A program made the position numbers and the translations under genes. Positions 7,739 to 12,609 of a stretch of DNA of 12,609 nucleotides are shown here, one piece after another. The stretch's first letter is position 1; every line of letters begins with the position of its first letter. The notes beneath the pieces are model-generated. The model saw only the letters and a list, made by a program, of their open reading frames with translations, was not told the origin of the DNA and did not search any database. Source of the DNA: Larix sibirica (Eukaryota; Streptophyta; Pinopsida; Pinales; Pinaceae); assembly GCA_004151065.3 (NCBI GenBank), contig NWUY0303920713.1, forward strand, positions 1 through 12,609, in the 5' to 3' direction.

Positions 7739-8149
7739 AATACCCTTCAACTTTGGGTATGAATTTATGTACATTCTCATTAAGATTCAACCTTCCATTC
7801 CTGTCAATTACATCACCAATTAAACCTCTTTTTTTGATGAAATGATTGGGTCTTCTTCATGAGGGGGAGATAGCGATGCGAAAGGAGATTCCAACAATTG
7901 ATCCAAGATAGGGACTCCCCGTTCAAGATGTGGAATCTCATTATCAAACTCATGATATGTCTTTATATAGGTAAATCTATAGAGGTGTTCAAGATTTAAC
8001 TCAATAGTCTTGTCATTTATAGTGGATTCAAGAAAAATAACATCTCTGGAAAAAATGAATTTTTTATTTACCTCATTGTAAATACAATATGTTGTGGTAG
8101 TATTTGAGTACCCCAAAGATGCACTTACGACTCCTTGCACCTACTTTAT
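7739..8149 (-). pseudogene. Element A integrase-RT linker
   Basis: A 106-codon open frame (8140-7820) includes LGYSNTTTTYCIYNEVNK, KFIFSRDVIFLES and TYHEFDNEIPHLERGVPILD. This is the variable spacer after copia integrase, with the Ser-Arg-Asp-Val signature. A frame change near 7825 is followed by DVIDRNGRLNLNENV and FIPKVEGYS (about 7815-7738), which continues the same protein. A stop and loss of similarity follow. The RT domain expected within about 100 further codons is absent. Confidence 0.78.
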
Positions 8150-9004
8150 TTCTTTGCTCCTTAGTAATTATGGCATAACAAGTGGAACCAAAAACCCTGA
8201 GATGTCTCACCGAAGGAATGCGGCTAGGTCACATTTCATAAGTTGTCTTGTTTCCAAAAGCATAAGATGGACTTATGTTTTTAAAATACATTGCACACAA
8301 AAATGCATCACCACAAAACATCAACTTCACATTCTTGAAAAATAGCATGGAACATATCATATTCAAGAGTGCCATATTTATTCTTTTGCTACACCATTCA
8401 ACTAAGGATTGTATGGAATAGTGGTTTGATGCTTAATCTCATGTTTGTGAATATAGGTTTCAAATTCATTAGAAGTATATTCCCCTCCATCAATAGTATG
8501 AAGAGTGACAATATGAGATTGTGCTTCATTTTCAATCCATACATGAAAAAATTTAAATGTTTCAAAGGCTTGATATTTATGTTTCAACAAATAAACCGAA
8601 CACATCCTGGTGTAGTCATCAATAAAAGTCATGATATACATGTTTGGATATTTCTGTGGTGAGGATTGTTGTATGAGGTGTTTTTTGGTGCTTCAACAAT
8701 GGCCATATTTTGAGTTGATGTTTCAAATCCAAACCATGATTCATCTTCATGATATATTTATTACCAAAAGCAGATGCAATAGGAATGGGGCCACACAAAT
8801 CAAAGTGTATCAAATCTAGCTTTCTACATGCTCTTGAAGAGGAATCGGGAAAAGCTTGCTTGCTATGTTTACCAAGGATACATGCATTAATATTTCAAAT
8901 TCCTTGGTATGGTGGGCAAACCAAAAACACCATTTTTCTTCAACATACAAAGACTATCATAATAGATGTGCCCAAATCTAACATTCCACAAGAGACTAGA
9001 TGAC
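8150..9004 (-). pseudogene. Element A GAG-pre-integrase and integrase
   Basis: LLWNVRFGHIYYDSLCMLKK (about 8998-8938) is the GAG-pre-integrase domain, with the usual His of LWH changed to Asn. NGVFGLPTIP follows. HFDLCGPIPIASAFGNKYIM (about 8812-8750) holds the first catalytic Asp. A 108-bp insert interrupts the domain at 8639-8746. It resumes as YIMTFIDDYTRMC (8638-8600) and runs to HKHEIKHQTTIPYNP (near 8402). At the second catalytic site the sequence reads TIDGGEYTS, so the usual Asp is Ile and the next Asn has become Asp. The third acidic position lies in GVAKE (about 8390), with Lys for Glu. The C-terminal part (8350-8150) is traceable through several stops. Confidence 0.85.
8639..8746. 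mobile_element. 108-bp MITE-like insert with 10-bp target duplication
   Basis: TCATGATATA occurs at 8629-8638 and again at 8747-8756, on either side of a 108-bp segment foreign to integrase. Removing the insert and one duplicate (118 bp) joins the two integrase frames, which differ by exactly one position, and leaves the conserved Asn-Lys-Tyr and Phe-Ile-Asp-Asp blocks at normal spacing. The insert has near-terminal inverted repeats: CATGTTTGGATA at 8639-8650 and the complement of CATGGTTTGGAT at 8727-8738, eight bases from the right end. A 10-bp duplication lies in the Mutator-like range (9-11 bp), but the termini are too short to assign a superfamily. Confidence 0.7.
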
Positions 9005-9440
9005 AATGCACCTTCATCATGGCGAGAGAAGTATGCAAAATTATGTTCCTATGTAAATGTCCCTTTTAGCTTCAATAATCTCTCGTACCCCCATCCTGTC
9101 ATGGAAACCATGTTGTTGGAAGACCTCCTTATCTCAAGTTTTCCATCAAACATGTCAATAGAATGGCCTTGTTATCGAATGTGCACAAGAGACAAGAAGT
9201 TTCTCCAAAACTCAGGAAGAGACAGAATACTATGCAAAAGAAAATTTGGGAGTCCAAGCAATTTGAGCCCAATGGTGTCAATTTTTGAAGGTTTCAGACT
9301 GGATTTATCTGCAACTATACTATACCCTTTACATTGTCATTCAATTCTTTAAAGAAGTCTCTCCAAAAATTCATGTGGAAAGTAACAACTATGCATCTCT
9401 CGAAGAAGCAACTGAAGTATTGAATAAAGCTTTACCGTTT
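9005..9440 (-). pseudogene. Element A protease region
   Basis: Copia aspartic protease would cut the gag-pol polyprotein inside the virus-like particle. CIVVTFHMNFWRDFFKELND (about 9395-9336) matches the active-site region, but where the Asp-Ser-Gly triad belongs the sequence runs CIVVTF, so the catalytic residue is gone. Further blocks in other frames are ADKSSLKPSKIDTIGLKLLG (about 9316-9257), LPNFLLHSILSLPEF (about 9256-9212), FDGKLEIRRSSNNMV (about 9155-9110), and HNFAYFSRHDEGALSS (about 9049-9002). Overlapping plus-strand frames at 8966-9352 and 9285-9626 are shadows. Confidence 0.7.
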
Positions 9441-10229
9441 TCTTCTTTCTATTATTTATTTTCTTTGATCTTCTCCCATGGTATTTTATATGTCTTTGCC
9501 TCATGTCCATCATTGCTACAACAAACAGTGAAGATCAGATATCTCACCTTGATTATGCCTACCCCTCTGCCTATGAAATTCTTATTTCCATTTCCTCTCT
9601 TACTATCTTCTCCCCGAGAAGAATAATGTGATTGATTTTTCCCTTTTTGAGCAAGGCACATAGTCTCTCTAGTGGGTCAAACTGTCTTCTTCTCAAAATC
9701 TTTCTCACATTCTACAAGTTCCTCCACCAAAGAGTTAAAATTGAGGGACTTCAATTGGCCACTATCTTGAAATGATTCAAGATAGTGAGAATACGTGGGT
9801 AGAGAACCATGATGAAGGTCATGAGAGCAGTGTCTACCTTCACACCAACAATATCAATGTTGTGAATGGTGGCTTTAATTTCAAATGCTAAAGGCATGGG
9901 ATCATTATCCGTCAACTCTATATTGAAAAAATTCAACAACCATTGAATTAGCTCCATTTTGAATGCGAATCATACAAATATTTCAATTTATTCAAAGGAC
10001 CCCAAGAATCTTTGATAGATATGATGTGTCGACTCATCTCTTCACTTACAAAAGCAGTAATCAAGGAATATGTTTTCTTATCTTTATGCTTCCAAATTGC
10101 AAGCTCCTTGCCTTCCGTAGGTTTGGTAACTGCAATATCTCCATCCTCGTCACAAACGCCATCCCAAAACTTTATTGACCATTATGGACAATTTTCATTG
10201 CCACTGAGAACCACACTAACAATTGAGAC
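9441..10229 (-). pseudogene. Element A gag with degraded zinc knuckle
   Basis: Gag would form the particle shell and bind the element RNA. One minus-strand frame from about 10220 reads SVVLSGNENCP, then after one stop FWDGVCDEDGDIAVTKPTEG, KELAIWKHKDKK and IKDSWGPLNKLKYLYDSHSK (to about 9960). This is the N-terminal and central copia gag, with the usual Trp motifs. A +1 shift leads to a 68-codon frame (9957-9751) containing DPMPLAFEIKATIHNIDIVG, which continues the same domain. After a gap, a 69-codon frame (9661-9452) ends CCSNDGHEAKTY, a CCHC zinc knuckle with the last Cys missing. The start codon is uncertain; a Met was not needed for the match. Confidence 0.75.
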
Positions 10230-10730
10230 AAGAGAATGAATTTCTATAAACAAAATTCTTCACAAAATTGATTCATTTTCAAAACTGATGAAGCTAGGGG
10301 AAAGCTCATGCAACAATCAATTATTAAATGTCTAGCAAGGAAGAAAAAATGTCCAAAAAGTAGTTTAAATGCCTCGAGCATCAATAGAAACATGTAGGGA
10401 TCCATGAAAGCGCCTTAGGCATCAATAAAAACAGCCACCTACTACGAAAAACACCCAACAAGTGGAAATTCCCCCATCAATCAATAAAATGTTTTTCCAA
10501 CCAATTTCGAAACCCTTGAATAAGTGCAACAACTCTGGAAGGATATCCATTGATCTCTAGCAATGGGAATGCATTCCATGGCGGTGGTTTACTAGTTGTT
10601 GGAAGGGATGACGACCTTGTGAAGGAATTCACCCAACCAAATCAATGGAAGGGATGGCAAATAACCGTGGAATAGGATAGTAGCTATGGAGCAGGCCAAA
10701 CACAATCATAGAGTTATTTAAAAACACGAA
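10230..10730 (-). other. Untranslated leader of element A
   Basis: About 500 bp between primer-binding site and gag with no coding similarity. It contains a pair of similar 24-bp units, GCCTCGAGCATCAATAGAAA (from 10371) and GCCTTAGGCATCAATAAAAA (from 10412), 41 bp apart. It is less AT-rich than the flanking spacer DNA. Packaging and dimerisation signals would be expected here, but I cannot identify any. Confidence 0.55.
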
Positions 10731-10743
10731 GCCTCTGGTACCA
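10731..10743 (-). other. tRNA primer-binding site of element A
   Basis: The minus strand reads TGGTACCAGAGGC. Plant Ty1/copia elements normally carry TGGTATCAGAGC, complementary to the 3' end of initiator methionine tRNA; this differs by one substitution and one extra G. It lies directly inside the LTR and upstream of gag, as required for priming minus-strand DNA. Confidence 0.8.
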
Positions 10744-10962
10744 TTAACAAGACTTGAATAAATCCAAGATTGAATGAATTGTATTAATGAGAATCACATA
10801 TAAATACATTTTGATACGACCTTTGGTTTCATATTCTAAGAAATCTTTTGGACTTCACGATGATTATTCATATTACTTCTAAAAAACTAATAATATTAAT
10901 ATGTACAATGCATCATAATTCCTAAGGATTAGGTATCTTACATTATTGTAGTCTCTCTAACA
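10744..10962 (-). mobile_element. 5' LTR of element A, about 219 bp
   Basis: On the minus strand the segment begins TGTTAGAGAGAC at 10962 and ends CTTGTTAA at the primer-binding site. The start has the canonical TGTTA; the end has lost the usual CA. Length is in the short range for copia LTRs. The bases just outside, TGTAC (10963-10967), would be the 5-bp target duplication, but its partner was lost with the 3' end of the element. Confidence 0.65.
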
Positions 10963-11656
10963 TGTACGAGCATCTTACTTGACATGTACCATTGTCTATT
11001 GTTAAATAGTTTTCTTTTTGTCCCAATTACCTACAATGTTACTTGCCATCAATTTTCCTTGTAGCAATATGTATTTTTCCTTTCTACTAGACATGTTTTT
11101 GCTAGTTGTTTTTTATTTTCTCACCCTATCTAAGTTTTTGGTCTTTCCAACTAGTCTCCCAAATTAACCAAAACAAATTTTCCAAATGGAAATATGTCAT
11201 GTCCATGTATGCTATAGTCAAATAGACTTTCCATGTGACCTTATAATCATATAAAATGTAACCTATGATTTATATACAACCACTGCCTAACAAATGTGTG
11301 TTTTAGTTGTGCCCAAAAAATGCATTGTTTCTTTGTAAATTATGAAAAGAAAATATCATTTTATTTTGTTATTGATCACAATCATGCTAATCTATTTTCC
11401 ATACATACCAAAAACTCCATATATATGTTATCCCTTTATTTAAAATATATTAAAAGTGAATTAAATTTTAATGAGTAAGCACTCCACAAATTCAGCTACT
11501 ACCAAATTTCACTTTAATTATGCCTTCAATTTATCACAATTGTTATGTTAATATCCTCAATATTTTATTCATTCATTGTGAATATTGGGTGTCTTTGACT
11601 CTTCTAAATATTCATCAGCTTAACTAAACATTTAAAACTGCATCTACACAATGAGA
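10963..11656. other. AT-rich spacer between element A and the LINE, no gene seen
   Basis: No protein motif in any frame; the 60-codon plus frame at 11296-11478 is low-complexity and has no signature. ACATGTAC occurs at 10960-10967 and again at 10981-10988, overlapping the LTR A edge. CAATATT and AATATTG form a small inverted pair near 11558-11587. Confidence 0.5.
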
Positions 11657-11663
11657 TTTTTTT

Positions 11664-11804
11664 CAGCGAAAAAAAACATACCATTGATATTAAAAAATAT
11701 TGAATCAAATAGTACAACGATAATCCTGTCATAGCAACATAGTAGCTATAAATATCTCTATTACAGCCTCAAACAGACATAACATAATAAACACTAGTGA
11801 TCTA
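11664..11804 (-). other. LINE 3' untranslated region
   Basis: From the stop codon to the short A-run, about 140 bp, with no coding content. Length and T-rich composition suit plant LINE 3' ends, where the reverse transcriptase recognises its own RNA. Confidence 0.6.
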
Positions 11805-12332
11805 CTAGCACCTCAAAATACCAGAACTTACAACTGACAGGTTGTGCCACTTTCTAACTTCTGAACTTAATAAAAAAAAGTTTAGAGTTCCCATATCCTG
11901 GCAGGAAGTACCCATGAATTCCTCCCAAACTAAGTAACCTTCTTCACCCTCCAAAGCCTGCTTCGACAGTTTGTCAGCCATGGAGTTGTGTTCCCGATAG
12001 ATGTGTTCAAAAGTAATATTGCTGAAACGGTTGATTTCATACCTTATTCCGTTGCACCAATGTGTTAAAGAAGTCACTTTCAAGTTGTATTCACCACTCG
12101 CCCATTTAATAGTGACTCTAGAGTCGCCAAAGACTTTTATATCAGCAAGTCCAAAACAGTTAGGCACTCTAGCAACACACCATAAGGAAAGAAGTTCATC
12201 CTTCATGTTTGTGCCCCTTCCATAGCTGAGACGTAAGGTGAAATAATGATCTTGATTTAGAAAAATAACAACTCCCACAGCACATTGCCCATTTGATGCA
12301 GCGCCATCAAAGAAAAGTACCGGACCAGAAAC
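11805..12332 (-). CDS. LINE ORF2 C-terminal RNase H domain (partial)
   Basis: An open frame of 176 codons encodes an RNase H-like domain of the type found at the C-terminus of plant LINE ORF2 proteins (Pfam RVT_3 type), which degrades RNA in RNA-DNA hybrids during target-primed reverse transcription. It opens after a TAG at 12333-12335. LFFDGAASNGQCAVGVV has the first catalytic Asp (codon 12308-12306). The first Met in frame (12278) lies after this Asp, so it is not a true start. Numbering from that Met, the other acidic residues are Glu28 (MKDELL), Asp52 (VFGDSR) and Asp102 (NSMADKLSK). All four are present. The WASGEYNLKV, HIYREHN and SKQALEGEEG blocks also fit. The domain is complete and little decayed, but the upstream stop means it is part of a broken ORF2. 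Confidence 0.82.
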   Translation of the reverse strand, partial: VSGPVLFFDGAASNGQCAVGVVIFLNQDHYFTLRLSYGRGTNMKDELLSLWCVARVPNCFGLADIKVFGDSRVTIKWASGEYNLKVTSLTHWCNGIRYEINRFSNITFEHIYREHNSMADKLSKQALEGEEGYLVWEEFMGTSCQDMGTLNFFLLSSEVRKWHNLSVVSSGILRC

Positions 12333-12335
12333 CTA

Positions 12336-12609
12336 AAGAGTAAACAAACCAACTTTTCTGATCTTTGGAGGATCCTTCTCCTTCTAATATGTTAGATATT
12401 ACTTCAAAGCCATATTGTAAGCTGACTGAGCACTAGGAATGTATTATTCAAAAACTGTCAAGTTTCTAATACGCCGGATAGTCCAAGAGATAAAGACCGA
12501 GAGAGTGACAACTCATTTACAAGATCTGATCCATTTTTGTAAGCTTGATTCAAAATTTCCAGCTCCCCAACACTTATCAATATTAAAATCCAAACAAAAC
12601 ATGTTCCAC
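12336..12609 (-). pseudogene. LINE ORF2 region between RT and RNase H
   Basis: In the frame of the RNase H domain, and with several stops, the minus strand reads CWGAGNFESSLQKWIRSCK (about 12568-12512), ISWTIRRIRNLTVFE (about 12492-12448), then IPSAQSAYNMALK and KEKDPPKIRKVGLFTL up to the TAG at 12335. The Trp-Thr-Ile followed by Arg-Ile-Arg-Asn and a Val-Phe-Glu pattern is that of the zf-RVT region preceding RNase H in plant LINEs, where the usual sequence has a second Trp. Stops at this end show the copy is defective, although RNase H is open. Confidence 0.6.

Larger units (their letters stand above)
7739..10962 (-). mobile_element. 3'-truncated Ty1/copia element A
   Basis: Read on the minus strand from 10962: LTR, primer-binding site, untranslated leader, gag, protease, GAG-pre-integrase, integrase and integrase-RT linker, cut off at about 7738. 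Order and spacing (about 3.2 kb from LTR to linker) are normal for a copia element of 4.5-5 kb. RT, RNase H and the 3' LTR are missing. Neither the element C LTR nor its pol relic resembles A, so they are not its lost end. Confidence 0.85.
11657..12609 (-). mobile_element. 3' portion of a plant LINE, running off the right edge
   Basis: Minus strand. The piece contains the end of ORF2 (zinc-knuckle-type region and RNase H), a 3' untranslated region of about 140 bp, and a short A-run (seven A, plus-strand T at 11657-11663) that marks the 3' terminus. Just before the A-run are AATATCAATGGTATG, a T8 run and CGCTG, resembling the usual end of plant L1-type LINEs. The reverse transcriptase and endonuclease would lie right of the window, so whether the copy is full length is unknown. 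Confidence 0.78.

Noticed and set aside
8966-9626. Overlapping plus-strand open frames of 128 and 113 codons
   Set aside because: They lie antisense to the protease and gag of element A, show no family motif, and are shadows of once-coding sequence.
12001-12225. Plus-strand 74-codon frame
   Set aside because: Antisense to the intact LINE RNase H domain.
1-12609. A multi-gene system (defence, biosynthesis or other)
   Set aside because: No cluster of intact co-oriented genes exists; all multi-domain order seen is that of retroelement polyproteins. No tRNA or rRNA gene was recognised by eye.

Overview
The window looks like nuclear DNA from a seed plant with a large, repeat-rich genome. It is AT-rich, no host gene is recognisable, and every interpretable stretch is a decayed retroelement: at least four Ty1/copia-type elements, one LINE and an LTR edge. 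Many of their stop codons are TGA/TAG/TAA where the family normally has Trp, Gln or Arg codons, which suits long-silenced, methylated DNA. The species cannot be named from the sequence. The element letters A-F below are labels used only in this annotation.

Left part (1-2.1 kb). Minus-strand LTR start D runs off the left edge from about 118. Next come the 3' LTR, polypurine tract and RNase H end of copia element C (386-1560, minus strand). After that lies an unidentified coding-like relic (about 1810-2076, minus).

Middle (2.1-6.07 kb). An AT-rich stretch carries direct repeats and short tandem duplications. It leads into a plus-strand copia relic in two pieces: E (3244-3713, end of RT and start of RNase H) and F (4756-5178, rest of RNase H and pol tail). 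E stops and F resumes at neighbouring points of the RNase H domain, so they are probably one element split by about 1.04 kb that includes a seven-copy 23-bp minisatellite. A candidate polypurine tract and 3' LTR follow F.

Right-centre (6.07-10.96 kb, minus strand). Two different copia elements lie head to tail and both lack RT. Element A is read from its 5' LTR (10744-10962) and PBS through gag, protease, integrase and the integrase-RT linker, and ends near 7738. Element B begins there in mid-gag and runs through zinc knuckle, protease and integrase to about 6066. The integrase of A holds a 108-bp insert flanked by a perfect 10-bp direct repeat; removing it restores the reading frame.

Right end (11.66-12.61 kb, minus strand). 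The 3' end of a LINE carries a 176-codon open RNase H domain in which all four catalytic acidic residues are present. It is the least decayed coding sequence in the window. None of the elements appears able to move by itself. I found no evidence of a new multi-gene system; the notable signals are the nested structures, the small insert, the tandem duplications and one unidentified relic.
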